A stretch of 64,000 nucleotides of DNA from Kingdonia uniflora. Taxonomy: Eukaryota; Streptophyta; Magnoliopsida; Ranunculales; Circaeasteraceae. Shown here one piece after another: positions 44,601-55,324 of this stretch. The notes beneath the pieces were generated by a model that was given only the letters and a program-made list of their open reading frames with translations, ran no database searches and had not been told where the DNA came from. Location: the NCBI GenBank assembly GCA_014058105.1, contig JACGCM010001655.1:1-64000 (forward strand), in the 5' to 3' direction. Made by a program: the position numbers and the translations under genes. Positions within the stretch are counted from its first letter, which is position 1; each line of letters begins with the position of its first letter.

Positions 44601-45769
44601 ACTACGGATACACAACGTCGTATGGATTGGATTTGGCACAAAATCATGCCTGCCAAAATTAAAGTTTTTAGCTGGAAAACGTGGAAGAAAGTTCTCATAG
44701 TGGACGATTTCATACAGCAACGACTTCCTTTTGTTTCCTGATGAAGCTGATGTCTCTCGGGTAACAACGAAACGCTGAACCACTTGCTCGTAAACAGAGA
44801 GACAACGTAACAAGTTTGGCAGTTTTTTGCGCACGCTTGTGGGGCTCGAAACATACCGGCTGAAAGTTTTTGGGCAAGGCATGGAATATGGTTACTGGAA
44901 GCCAACAATAGCACACAAATGGGCATCATTAAAGGAGTTCTTCCGACTATCATAAGCTGAGAATTATGGAAAACACGTTGTAAACATCGATTCGACGACG
45001 TGCCGATGAATGCTCAAGCGATTGTTACCAAAACATGCCGACGGCTTTAGGACATCATGATGTATACTAAAGTAACACAAAGCGGAAACTTTGGGGACAC
45101 AATATCGCTGCTAGTTCTCCGAGTACACACGCTCCAGATAAAATGTAAAACAAGCATATTAGTAAATTGGCAAGCACCACCACCAGGGTGGTTTAAACTG
45201 AACACTGATGGATCTTCTTTCAGCAATGGTCTCTTTGGAGCAGGAGGTATCATACGCAACTTACATGGAGAGATGAAATTTGGCTTCAGCGTGGCGCTAG
45301 GAAATGGCACGAACACGGCAGCTGAACTTTATGGACTACTACATGGCCTCAAATTTTGCAAAGAAAACAACTGGCTTCCACTCGTGGTCGAAATGGATGC
45401 TGAAGTTATAGTGAACTGGCATAAACAAATAGGCATATGCCCCAGCAAGTTTCAAGCCATATGGAAAATGATATGCTAACTCAGCCAGGAGCTCCAAATA
45501 AACATGGTTCACACGTACAGAGAAAGGAATAGATCTGCTGACGGTCTCTCCAAGTTGGGAAGTACACAACAGAACCTCGAGTTCTGGTCAGTTGTAGCGC
45601 TACCTAGACAAATACGAGCCTCCTACTTTCTTGATAAATTAGGAATTGCAGCTATTAGACACTGAATCTTTTGTAGTATAAAGAGGTCCGGCTTTAAGTC
45701 TCCTTCTTGTTTTGATCTTGTATATTAAATTAAAACCAAATTTGTGCAAAAAAAAAGGAAAAAAAAATC
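41647..45769 (+). mobile_element. L1-type plant LINE G inserted in gag of element D
   Basis: A 4.1-kb plus-strand LINE begins just upstream of ORF2, lacks ORF1 (5'-truncated) and ends in an A-rich tail (45748-45767). It is flanked by CCTTCTA. It is distinct in sequence from LINE F. This is the youngest insertion in the nested stack H > D > G. Confidence 0.88.
41715..45664 (+). pseudogene. LINE G ORF2: endonuclease, reverse transcriptase, RNase H
   Basis: The endonuclease starts 'WNCSGISNAKTINHLKRIIQ' (about 41715) and includes 'TPWCVLGDFNTIRYET' (about 42075) and 'TNFLGSGYTWCNNHQGSSRQ' (about 42210). The RT (42990-44273, 422 residues open) shows 'SAPGSDSFSASFFATFWD', 'QGAYIQGKVINDTITLAQEM', 'KVDMAKAYDRLDWKFL', 'TRGLQQGDPLSPFLF' and 'HLLYADDFLVFLNV' with the catalytic YADD intact. 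A Cys/His-type region (about 44540-44750) and RNase H follow ('FKLNTDGSSFSNGLFGAGGI', 45190-45250; 'NTAAELYGLLHGLKFC'). Stops near 42984 and 44271-44400 break the frame. It is better preserved than LINE F. Confidence 0.88.
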
Positions 45770-45776
45770 CCTTCTA

Positions 45777-45935
45777 AGAGTAAGCGTTAGCGCGTCGAAG
45801 AATACTACAAACACACTTACCAGGAGAAGCTTCTTGCCCTCCTGCCAGAATCAAGTCAGTATCCTTAACTTGAAGGTATCTCCTTCATTGACTGCGATAC
45901 CTCGCATGTTCGTTTTCCCCATTCCGACCCCTTAG
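45777..45935 (+). pseudogene. gag C-terminus and gag-protease linker of element D after LINE G
   Basis: Gag resumes with 'KSKRQRVEEYYKHTYQEKLL' (about 45776), matching 'KSKRMRVEECSKLTYLGKL' in element C, then 'EGISFIDCDTSHVRFPHSD' (about 45872-45930). Confidence 0.75.
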
Positions 45936-46288
45936 TAATTATGATTAAGGTCGAACACCTCGTCCTCCACACCATGCTTATCGATACTGAAAGTTCAACC
46001 AATGTATTTTTCCTTCAAACTATCCAAGCCATGAAAAAAATAGACCTCATCACTGCCGCTAATGTCGAACTAAAAGGTTTCAATTGGGCCACCGAAGTGG
46101 TTGTTGGTCGAATCAACCTTCCAGTTACCACCAGCCCAGTCAAACTTCAAACCAGCCTTTTTGTCATTGATAAGAAGTCTGAATACGTTGGTATCCTCGA
46201 GCGCGACTGGCTTTATGCCATGAGGGCCATACCTTCGACCTATCATCAGACCCTTCATTTCACTACCCCTGTGGTTCATGGAATTTAA
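45936..46288 (+). pseudogene. protease of element D
   Basis: An open stretch of 115 residues: 'LHTMLIDTESSTNVFFLQTI' (about 45965-46025) is the active-site region, with DTG changed to DTE. 'MKKIDLITAANVELKGFNWA', 'ATEVVVGRINLPVTTSPVKL', 'TSLFVIDKKSEYVGILERDW' and 'MRAIPSTYHQTLHF' follow. This is one of the longest uninterrupted retroelement domains here, but the active-site Gly is lost. Confidence 0.85.
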
Positions 46289-47270
46289 ATGACTCTCAAA
46301 GCCTCACCCGTTCATGTGAGCATCCAGAGATCGATCAAACCCAGAAACTTATCAGACTCCCATAGCAATCACTGTCTCCTTCCTTCTCCACACCTTCGAT
46401 ATCCAGGAGATGTTTGGTGTCGACCCCAGTTTAGCATATCACCGCCTCGACCTCATCCCTCACTCTACGGCAGTAAAGCAGAGGAAGCATACATTGGCCC
46501 CGCAACTTCGAGAAGCTTTAAACCTCAAAATCGATATGCTCATAGACGCGGATTTCATCAGAGAAGTCAAGTATGTTGATTGGATATCAAACATTGTTGC
46601 AGTTTCATAAAAGAATGGTAGAATCAGCGTTGACTTTACAGATCTCAACAAATACACATCGAGAGATAGATTCCCACTCCCGATCATTTTAGTGCTCCTA
46701 GATGCTACTGCTTGACATGAGCGCCTATCAATGATGGATGCAGCTTCGGGTTACAATCAGGTACCCCTCCTCCCCAAAGATCAACTCAAAACTTATTTTA
46801 TTACTGAATAAGGCCTTTAAGATTTTAACGTCATGCCCTTCGGCCTTAAAAATACGTATGCCACCTACCAACGACTAGTTACAACCATGTTTAAACCCTT
46901 GATTGGCAAGTCGGTCAAAGTTTACATCGATGACATGTTATGCAAGAGCCTCCAAAAACAGACCCACATCCAGGACCTAACCGATGTCTTTTCGATACTT
47001 CGAACATGCAGCATGAAACTTAACCCAGACAAGTACAAGTTTTGTGTTTCGTCTAGTAAATTTTTTTGGCCATTTTATCAGCAAACAAGATATCAAGATC
47101 GACCCTACCCATCTCCGAGCCCTCATCGATATGCCTTCCCTCCAAACAAAAAAAAATGTCCAAAAGGTGGCTAGCAAGATAGCGGCCCTCAACCGCTTTA
47201 TTTCAAAATTCTTAGACCGTTGTGCTTGGCTCTTTTCTCTCTTATGCGACCGAGGCATCTACAAGGCTTA
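46289..47270 (+). pseudogene. reverse transcriptase of element D
   Basis: Begins with 'EMFGVDPSLAYHRLDLIPHS' (about 46405), 'DADFIREVKYVDWISNIVAV' (about 46545), 'RISVDFTDLNKYTSRDRFPL' (about 46622), 'SMMDAASGYNQVPLLPKDQL' and 'MPFGLKNTYATYQRLVTTMF' (46833). The catalytic 'VKVYIDDMLCKSLQKQTHIQ' (46917, YIDD intact) is followed by 'MKLNPDKYKFCVSSSKFF' and 'KKNVQKVASKIAALNRFISK'. A frameshift lies at about 47060. Confidence 0.85.
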
Positions 47271-48330
47271 AAAGAAAAGTAACCCAGAGATCAACTGGAC
47301 ACCCGAATATGAACAGTCCTTCCTTAAACTTAAAACATACCCTGGTCGACCACCCATCATCAGTACCCTTATCGAACGCGAGACACTCTATTTTTATCTT
47401 GCAGTAGCAGATACCTCTATCAGTTCAGTCCTCATTCGACTCGAGTCAAGCATCAAGAAATTTGTATATTTCATCAGCAAAGCTCTAACTCCCGTAGAAA
47501 CTCGGTACACGAAACTTGAGTGTCTGTTCCTTACCCTCGTCTACACATCCCAAAAACTCAAACCATACTTTCAAGCTCACCCTATCCATGTAATAAAAAG
47601 CTATCCCTTTCGAGAAATACATAGTAAGAAAGAAAATCAAGACGATTACAATAGTGGTCTGTGTACCTTGGCAAACATGACATTATATTTGAGAAACAGA
47701 TCGCCCAGAAAGGCCAGGCAGTAGCCGATTTCCTTGCTGACTTCCTGGTCGAAGATGTCGACTAGGAAAAACACAAGGACGACCTACCAGAGGATCAGCC
47801 TGAACCTACCAACCCATGGAACCCCAACACAGGCTGACGACTCTTTACAGATGGATCCGCTGGACCTAATACTTCTAGGATCGGTATCGTTTAAGTTGCA
47901 CCTACTAATGATCTCATAAAGATGGTAGTCAAGTTAAACTTCGAATGTTCTAGCAATGAGGCTGAGTATGAAGCCTTGATCCATGGCCTCGACCTTGCAC
48001 TCGAACTGGGTATCCCTAAACTGGCCATTTTCATAGATTCCTAACTTATTCAGCGATAATACACTGGAGAGAATCAAGTTAATGGTCGCATTGCTGAATA
48101 CGCTGCTTTTGTCCGAAAGCGCATGGACCGTTTTCTTGAAAAATTTTCTATTACTCACTACCGTCGAGGCGAAAGCAAATATGCAGATGGCCCCACCTAC
48201 AAAATAGCTATGCTAGGCCAGTCCAAATCCCGAACCCTCCATATCAAAGTACTCGAATTGCAAAGTATCGACCAGATGGAAGTTAATGCCATCAATACTG
48301 GGGGCGTGAATCTCGATCCAGAAGACTAGC
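47271..48330 (+). pseudogene. RNase H domains (two) of element D
   Basis: The first RNase H reads 'INWTPEYEQSFLKLKTYPGR' (about 47290), 'YFYLAVADTSISSVLIRLES' (about 47393) and 'KFVYFISKALTPVETRYTKL'. After 'GQAVADFLADFLVEDVD' (about 47713) the second, Tat-specific RNase H reads 'RLFTDGSAGP' (about 47840, DGS motif kept), 'MVVKLNFECSSNEAEYEALI' (about 47922-47980), 'IHGLDLALELGIPKLAIFID' and 'ITHYRRGESKYADGPTYKIA' (48150-48210). Stops and shifts interrupt it. Confidence 0.85.
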
Positions 48331-49410
48331 GAACACCATTCCTCAATTACTTAAACAATGTTACCCTCCTTGACGATCCTAAAGCCAAACAATCATTAAT
48401 AGAGAACTGTCGCAGATACACCATCCTCAAACGCGAGTTACATCACAAATCCTCAAATGGCATCCTCCTTTGCTGCATCTCTTAAAATGAAGCTTCCACA
48501 ATTCTAGCCGAACTCCATGAGGGTACTTCCGGTGCTCATACTGCTGGTAGATCTATGGCCCTTTGAGCCGTCTCCTAAGGCTTATTCTGACCCAATATGA
48601 GAAAGCAAACTGAAGAATACGCCAAACACTACGACAAATGCCAATGCCATATACATGATATTCATAGCCCCTCCTAGGGCCCCACTTTAGTCAAGTTTCA
48701 TGGCCATTCAAGCGCTGGGCCATCGATCTCATTAGTCATTTTCCCAAAGCTTTGGGTGGCCGAGAAAACATCCTTGTTGCAACAGATTATTTTACCAAAT
48801 GGGTCGAAGCTATACCTTTATGTCGAACAAGAGAAGAAGAAGTAATTAATTTCCTATGGGAAAGCATTATTACATGCTTCGGATGCCCTCATAAGATTTG
48901 ATGTGACAATTCTCCACAGTTCTTTGGGAATAAAGTCAGAAATTTCCTCAAGATGTGCAACATCATCCTCTCCCCCTCAACACCTTATTACCCCAAAGGA
49001 AATTGTCAGCTTGAAACAATTAACAAAATAATAGTCGACAGTCTCAAAAAATGGGTCGATGCGAAGAACCACATGAGATCCCAGCCTCCCAGACGAAGAT
49101 AATGAGTTTGAACTCGGATGCAACATGTTATGGATCGACGAAACCAGAGACCGAGCATTGCCAACCTCGGCCGTTACCATCTACCACTTCATAAGTCATA
49201 CAAAAAGAAAGTTTGACCATGAAATTTCAACATTAGAGATTTTGTACTTTGACGTGTCACACAGTCCTCGAAGCCTCAAAATGCCGACAAACTAGCCGAA
49301 TCCTTGGAAGGACCTTATGTTGTGTACGAAAAAGCTGACAAGGTCTCATACTACCAGATCACAGAAGACTAGAAACCCCTAACAAACCCATGGAATTCAA
49401 TGTAGCTAAT
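48331..49410 (+). pseudogene. integrase of element D
   Basis: The zinc-binding region is frame-broken ('HEGTSGAHTAGRSMAL', 48515-48560). The catalytic core shows 'WAIDLISHFPKALGGRENIL' (about 48718), 'VATDYFTKWVEAIPLCRTRE' (about 48777), 'CDNSPQFFGNKVRNFLKMCN' (about 48903) and 'GNCQLETINKIIVDSLKKWV' (about 49000). The DDE residues can be placed in ID, CDN and LETINK. Part of the core after 49080 is deleted. The C-terminal GPY/F-like part 'KLAESLEGPYVVYEKADKV' (about 49288-49345) follows. Stops make it inactive. Confidence 0.8.
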
Positions 49411-49529
49411 CTCATACAATAGGCTTCGTCCCTTAACTTGTTCACCTGATATAATCACAGAATAATCAATAAACAGTTTTTCCTCCTCTAAACTTCATCT
49501 CCTAATTTCCACTAAATTTTTTGGCTAAA

Positions 49530-50170
49530 CCAAAGTGTCACATCAACCCTTCGACCCGACTTACACTTGGGGGCTACCTTGAAAATTTTCAAACCTCCAA
49601 TTTCGAGCAAACTCGAGGGGCAAGAATGGTCGAGAGACCGAACCTTTAGGAATGCATTGGGAGCGAACACATTTTACTTCGATCAGGCCCTGGGCCATTG
49701 AAGTCTAGTAAATTTCTTGGCTAAACCTAAGTGCACGTCAACCCTTCGACCCGACTGGCACTTTTCAACAACCTTAAAATTTTATAAACCTCAAATTTCG
49801 AGCAAACTCGAGGGTAAGAGTGGTTGAGAGACCGGACCTTCAGGAATGTATTAAGGGCGACCTCGTTCTACTTTGATCAAGCTTTTGTCATTGAAGTCTA
49901 GTGAATTTCTATGTTTAGCCTAAGTATCTTGTCAACCCTTCGACCCGACTGATAATTGGGGGTGACATTGAAGTTTTTCAAACCTCCAATTTCGAACAAA
50001 CTCGAGGGGCAAGAATGGCCGATAGATCGAACCCGCGATAATGCATTGGAAGTAACCATGTTCTACTTTGATCAGACTCAAGCTTACGTAGCCCAGAAAA
50101 TTCTTGGAACTCCTGACTGATACTCGGGATACCATCCCGAAGCTCTTCAAGGTTCGATCACTCTTCAATC
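49530..50170 (-). repeat. tandem repeat block of element D (three to four ~194-bp units)
   Basis: Units are aligned by CCTTCGACCCGAC at 49548, 49743 and 49937 (periods 195 and 194), with a partial unit to 50170. Read on the minus strand they match the 193-bp repeats of element C. They lie between the integrase and the antisense gene, as in C. Confidence 0.85.
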
Positions 50171-50440
50171 ATTCTTTACTTACAGCAAATGCATATACAA
50201 GTATACAAAAATATCAATAGTTTTTCTACATGCAGGAAATTTTAGTACAACATATATCAGAAATCTAGCACATTAATTAAGTACAAATCAAGACAACACA
50301 AATCAGTTTCAGTACAGTCTACTTCAGCAGTGCAAAGAAAGCCCAAATTCAATAATCAAGTGCAAAGAAAGCTCAACATTGTTCTCATATTACAACCCAA
50401 CAAAAAAATAAAAAAACACAATATGGTACTCCTGTACAAT
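50171..50440. other. AT-rich sequence between repeats and antisense gene of element D
   Basis: Counterpart of 9510-10079 in element C. It contains a short duplicated phrase (GTGCAAAGAAAGC at 50330 and 50360) and A-runs. No coding signal. Confidence 0.4.
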
Positions 50441-52624
50441 ACCTCATATCGGAGTGGCTGCACTATCCCCCCCAACCAGCCCTTCACTACCAACACCTCC
50501 AACACCTCCAGTAAAAGGGTTCGACCCTGCACCATCAGAGATCACATCAGTTACCATTCCAGCAACAGTACCTTCAACTACAGAAGCCTCCATGCCACCT
50601 CCCATACCTCCATCTGCAATATCTACCTCTATCCCCTCTGTATGAACAACATCTTTAGCAGCAGGATCTTGGGTAATGGGGAAGGTGTTGAAAAGTTTCA
50701 GGATCATACCCCTAGTCCTCTATGAACTCCTTCATCCTTACAGTAACTGCAGATTAATCATCAAACTGACATTGGAAAGCCTCCTTTCGTTCCTTCTTTT
50801 CTTTCTACTTCTCAGCAAGCTTTGACTTCAGAACCTGCCCATGATTGTAATGTTGAGCCTCAAATCTCTTCATGAATGCATCATCGATAGATGTCAGATC
50901 TTGCTTCAAAACTTTATTCTCAGATAATAATGATGCCTCTGTCCCTCGAGCAATTTCAAGATTTTTAAGTGCCCGTTTCACCTGCCGCGATGTTACCTTT
51001 TGGGCCTTGAAGAAAGCCTGCACCCAAGTATCTGTCTGCTAGAATAGTCAAGCCATCAGTATCTCCCAAAGTATGCTGTACTAAAGAAAAATGTCAGAAT
51101 TTCAAAAGAAAAATAGTTACCTGATACATTGTCCTATTTATCCTCCTCCTAGCCTCGTCTAGATCAGCGACGCAGAGTGTTGCCATCGAAGTAGCCATGG
51201 CTTGAGCCTGATCTTCCCGCTCAACCTCTGTCATTTCTTCGTCAACATCCTCCCCATAATCTTCCCCCAGCGCCCTATGCCTTTTACATTGAGTTACCAT
51301 CGTCTGCTCTGCCCTCGGAGAGTCGGGAAAAGCCATGCCTTTCCCTTTCTCAGCCTATATCGATGCTTGCTTCGACACCTGCTTCGAAGCACCACAAGCT
51401 ACTTCGGCCACGGTCGCTGCCTGCTTCGGCGCCCAGTGTCCCTTTGGAACATACATTACCATCCTTGCCAATATCTCTTTCTCCATTCCTTCGACCACTT
51501 TCAAAGCATCTTCGCCTCCCCTCATCTTTGATGGCATCGGCGTAACGAGTACGTTTCAAAGTAGGGAATCTATCCTCTTCTGCCTATTCAATTTGATACC
51601 AAGACTCTTGAACACATAATTCATCCACTCCTCGTCTGAGTTGATCAACGCGTCAATGTAATCCCTCGGATTTGACCAAAGCTGGCTACTAGGACCTGTA
51701 AATCAAACGGATACACATTTAACAACCTATTCGATCAGTATGTCAAAAAATCTTTGACAGACAACTTACTTGGATTATAGACTTTATGATGCAACCTATA
51801 AGGGTTTTTCCCTTCGATATTCACATAAATACCCCGTACTATAACTAAGTCTTTGGTCCACCCTCAACCCATCGAGCACAGATCAAACAACCAGGGCTTA
51901 TCTGTATTATACTGGATGTGATAGGTGCCCACATTCTGGTTTACTTTCCTCGAGTGGAACGACACAATATCATACCATTCGATCAAGCTTCTCCCCTCAA
52001 TCCCCAATTTTATATTCATGCCCTCGATACCTTCATCATCACGTAAAAATTCCCATTCATCTGAACTGGGGCAACTTCTTAAAAGTTCAAAACCACTTTC
52101 ACCAGTCTTCGGGGAGGTAGTTGCATTTCTAGCCGAATTTGACCTTTATGTGCTATTATACCCTCTCGCGCCTTCGACTTGAAAGTGAACCCTGTCCCCG
52201 CTATATTTAACACCACCCCTACCTTCGACAACTCTAATTTAGCCATAAATTGATCTAGTCTCAGCTTTTCCCTAGCCGAGATAGAACCCGTGGCCTCCTC
52301 CGAATCAGCCGATTCCTCACTATGGTCACTTTGCTCCCCTTCTCCCCTTTCATCACCTGAAGGCTCAACCTGACCTTCGCGTCCCTCTTTCACTCCTACC
52401 TCTATCTCTTCCTTATCATTATCCTCACTCACTACTCTCTTATGATGCCTACTACTTGAAACCCGAATCTCCAGAATCACCACGACTAGTAGGGCATCCG
52501 CTGCAATAATTAATTCTTTAACGTCGCTGCCCTCTTCCATGGGAGAATGACTAGATACACTAGCCTCATGTTCTTTAATCTCTTCGTCTATTAACCTTAG
52601 TCTCAAAGATCGACGGGTACGCAT
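50440..52624 (-). pseudogene. large antisense accessory gene of element D
   Basis: This minus-strand gene is opposite to gag-pol. ATG 52624 ('MRTRRSLRLRLIDEEIKEHE') follows a 5'UTR intron (52911-52631). Exon 2 is open to 52079: an acidic Ser/Glu-rich region, then 'LDQFMAKLELSKVGVVLNIA', 'KGQIRLEMQLPPRRLVKVVL' and, after a stop, 'EVAPVQMNGNFYV'. The next segment ends at a phase-1 intron (51769-51696). Exon 3 reads 'NPRDYIDALINSDEEWMNYV' and stops at 51558, but the same frame stays largely open afterwards ('MPSKMRGGEDALKVVEGMEK'; 'HRALGEDYGEDVDEEMTEVE'). A CAG|GTAAC donor (51120) and acceptor (51036) follow, then a coiled coil ('VKRALKNLEIARGTEASLLS') and a Gly/Val-rich tail. This is the best-preserved copy. 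The domain is PF04195-like from memory; function unknown. Confidence 0.72.
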
Positions 52625-53074
52625 CTTATCCTGCAGAAGAAGATACACACAATTAGATCGATACATTTGACTATTACAAGTCAATAACTCATTTTTATCT
52701 ACCCTCTCCAAATTATACAACACAGCCGAAAACCCGACCCTAATCCCAGTCCTACAGTCAATACCCTTAGAATCCTAAATGGGCTAGACCCCCAGGCACA
52801 AGGGTTCCTCCTATCCTCGATCATATCCTCACAACTACAAACCTAGATGACTTCACATACTAATACAGAAGACGAAGCCAAACAGAGATAAACAAAAGTC
52901 AATCGACATACCTGTGTGAACGGAAGTACGCATGATACAGCAAGTCAGTCAGTCCCTCAGCAACAACCTGGTAACTTCTCTCAAGCATCACGAAACAATT
53001 GCGTACGTTCTCCTCCTCTGACTCTCTAGTTTTGGAAAATGGGTTACCGAGAATAGTGACTTTGTACCCACACT

Positions 53075-53082
53075 TATTTATA
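53075..53082 (-). promoter_or_regulatory. TATA box of the large antisense gene of element D
   Basis: Minus-strand TATAAATA at 53082-53075 lies about 165 bases upstream of the 5'UTR intron donor (CAG|GTATGT at 52911) and about 450 bases upstream of the ATG. It matches the arrangement at 7109 and 12115. Confidence 0.6.
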
Positions 53083-53761
53083 CCTCCACAAAATTGCAAA
53101 AACCACCTCAATTCCAAAAACTGCCATTATTACCACAACCCCACTGCCCCTGGTGTTTGGCTGTGATGTGCTTTCTCCATCTTACCCTCCTTTTCCACAC
53201 ATGCGTGGCTCACTTTCACACTTGTACAATAATATATTTAAAAAACTAAGTCGAAACATATGGTCCTTGCTCGATGCTGTCAAATCAGATCCATACATCA
53301 AATCAACCCTTTTCCATAAATTAAGGAAACATCATGATGACCTGCATGGCACTCTGCCCCAAGAACAGTACCGTTTTGGCAGGCCAGCTGTTTGGCTGTC
53401 AGTTTATCTAGTCGAATCCAACAAATCTTTGACATACCTTCTTCTAATGCACGAGTAATCGTCTATATCGTGTCTCAAATATTTGTCTACAGACAACTTA
53501 ATATTCGATTTCAAAATTTTCCAACCATTTGATTTCTTTCACGTTCGACATTCGACAAGATGATCGCGCCTAAATTACTATCCAGAACTATATTTGTCTT
53601 ACTTACACAAAATTCAGGATTTTACTTCGACAGTTACCTTATAAATTTCCAATTTCATTCCGGCGGACAACGTTATAGAAAAAATAACACAACACAATTA
53701 ACGTAAAAAAAAATTACAAACATCCCTACCATCTTATCATTTTCCTGAAATAGAGAAGCCC
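53083..53761. other. intergenic part between antisense genes of element D
   Basis: Counterpart of 6361-7108 in element C. AT-rich with several TCGAA motifs. No gene is recognised. It presumably holds the 3' end of the small ORF transcript and the upstream promoter of the large gene. Confidence 0.4.
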
Positions 53762-54100
53762 CTATTTACAGACGAGACGCTCCTCACAGACCCCATCCCC
53801 AACGTCTTCCTTGTCCACCACCTCCTCGGCCAGAGACTCCAAGAAGGTGAACTGGTCGTTGGGGACCGTGCTCATCATTTGCAACACCCTCCACCAATAT
53901 GCATAGGGCATCCCACGAATGGGTCCCCCTGGCTTCAGTTCAAACAGATCCGGCATGTCCCAATCCAGGCCTCGATCACCGAAAAACCTCTTCTTCAACT
54001 CCAGGGTCTTCTCTTGTATATAAAGGACCATTGCTGCCACCCGGTTCGGGTACTTTGCATTAGGAATGTTTCCATGACTTTGGGATGAAGATGAAGACAT
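53762..54100 (-). CDS. small antisense accessory ORF 'B' of element D (intact, 112 aa)
   Basis: An uninterrupted ORF starts at 54100 ('MSSSSSQSHGNIPNAKYPNR'). In order: a Ser-rich start, a helical 'VAAMVLYIQEKTLELKKRFF', the motif 'GDRGLDWDMPDLFELKPG', 'GMPYAYWWRVLQMM', and an acidic C-terminus 'LESLAEEVVDKEDVGDG'. It matches the broken ORF B of element C and, more weakly, ORF A of C and D. There is no signal peptide or membrane segment. A TATAAAGGG box lies upstream at 54347-54354. I do not recognise the family. That it is intact in an otherwise decayed element is notable. Confidence 0.65.
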   Translation of the reverse strand: MSSSSSQSHGNIPNAKYPNRVAAMVLYIQEKTLELKKRFFGDRGLDWDMPDLFELKPGGPIRGMPYAYWWRVLQMMSTVPNDQFTFLESLAEEVVDKEDVGDGVCEERLVCK

Positions 54101-54346
54101 TGTTATACAGAAAAGACGCAGATGTTCGAAGTTCTCCCATAAAACATTTCATTTAAACATGAAGGTACATTTAAACCCTCCCAAATCCCAAGTTGCATTT
54201 ATTACAGTCTTCAATTTTTCTCCTTGGAAACTCAACAGTCCAAACTTTATAACTTCCCAGCATAACCGTTTTATCAGTATGCACATTCAACCCCCTTTTC
54301 CGAGGTCTTGTAGTCGACAAGTCCTCAATACCGAACAATCGACGCC

Positions 54347-54354
54347 CTTTATAC
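54347..54354 (-). promoter_or_regulatory. TATA-like box upstream of small ORF B of element D
   Basis: Minus-strand GTATAAAGGGCG, about 250 bases before the ATG at 54100. It resembles TATAAAAGGGG in front of the same ORF in element C, although there the distance is 76 bases. Confidence 0.45.
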
Positions 54355-54533
54355 ATCCTCTCATAACCCTTATGATATAAGCCTCGAGCTTCGAGAATTC
54401 CAAATCAGTTATTCATTTTAATCGAATGCCGACCTTCGTCCTCAATCAACACATTACAACTCGAAGTCAATTTCCTCTCAAAAATAACTGTTTCTACTTT
54501 TTACCATTTGCTCAAAGTTGGATTTTCGATCCC

Positions 54534-54595
54534 ACGCCTACACTCCATTCATCTACCCAAGTCAACGCCTACACTCTATTTATCTACCCAAGTCA
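54534..54595 (+). repeat. 31-bp tandem duplication
   Basis: The segment ACGCCTACACTCCATTCATC... at 54534 is repeated from 54565 with two substitutions (period 31). It lies between the two small antisense ORFs of element D. Confidence 0.75.
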
Positions 54596-54747
54596 TATTC
54601 GTCTACCTAAATTGCCAGATACAAAACAAATGATTCCAGTGAAGAACTCTTTCATTTCAGTCACTTCAAAACCATACACATAAGAAAAGAGAGAAGAGCG
54701 GACGAAGAAAGCTTGCCACCAATTTAAGAAGAACCCGCCCTATTTTT

Positions 54748-55112
54748 TTATGGGTCAGATCCTCTTGTTGAACCCTGCTCCTCCACCAGACAATCTTTTG
54801 CCTGTAGGAGAAGCTCGGCCAAACCTGACAAGGAGAGATAACGCTCCTCCGGTGCAGAAAAATTCTATTGTAGCATCCCCCACAGGTACGAATAAGAGTG
54901 CCTGTAGATTGGCTCCCTAGGTTCTAACTCTGCCATGTTCGGCATGTTCCAGTCAAGTTCTCTGTCACCGAAGAACTTTAACTTTAATTCAACAGTTTTT
55001 TACCCTATGTGACCATCCCTAGAAAATCCCAATCTTTGTTGATAACGAGTGTTCGGGGTAGTATCCACAAGTTTTTCAAAGATAGCAGAAGAAGAAAATG
55101 AAGACGAAGAGT
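54748..55112 (-). pseudogene. small antisense accessory ORF 'A' of element D
   Basis: The minus strand reads 'SSFSSSAIFEKLVDTTPNTR' (from about 55112, no ATG left), an in-frame stop, then 'KTVELKLKFFGDRELDWNMP' and 'NMAELEPREPIYRHSYSYLW'. After another stop come 'NFSAPEERYLSLSGLAELLL' and '...STRGSDP' with stop at 54748. It is a paralogue of ORF B next to it and the orthologue of 5134-5417 in element C. Two stops and the missing start make it a pseudogene. Confidence 0.6.
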
Positions 55113-55138
55113 GTATAGTATTTGCCCCTCATAACCCA

Positions 55139-55146
55139 TATTTATA
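55139..55146 (-). promoter_or_regulatory. TATA box of small antisense ORF A of element D
   Basis: Minus-strand TATAAATATGGG lies about 30 bases before the former start of ORF A, just inside the 3' LTR boundary region. Confidence 0.5.
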
Positions 55147-55324
55147 CACTGATTAGCCTCCTTTTTTACCCTATAATCACCACAACTCCTTAACTACATT
55201 CCTTTATTACCCCCCTCGGAATTCCAACAAGTCACAATAAACCATCCAACTTCCAACAACCAATGGTTTTTCTCAGCAAACGACTCTACACCCGTTTTCG
55301 TGACCCTTGCTAAGAGGTGGCGAA

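Noticed and set aside
50454..50645. Proline-rich plus-strand ORF
   Set aside because: It is the reverse complement of the Gly/Val-rich tail of element D's antisense gene.
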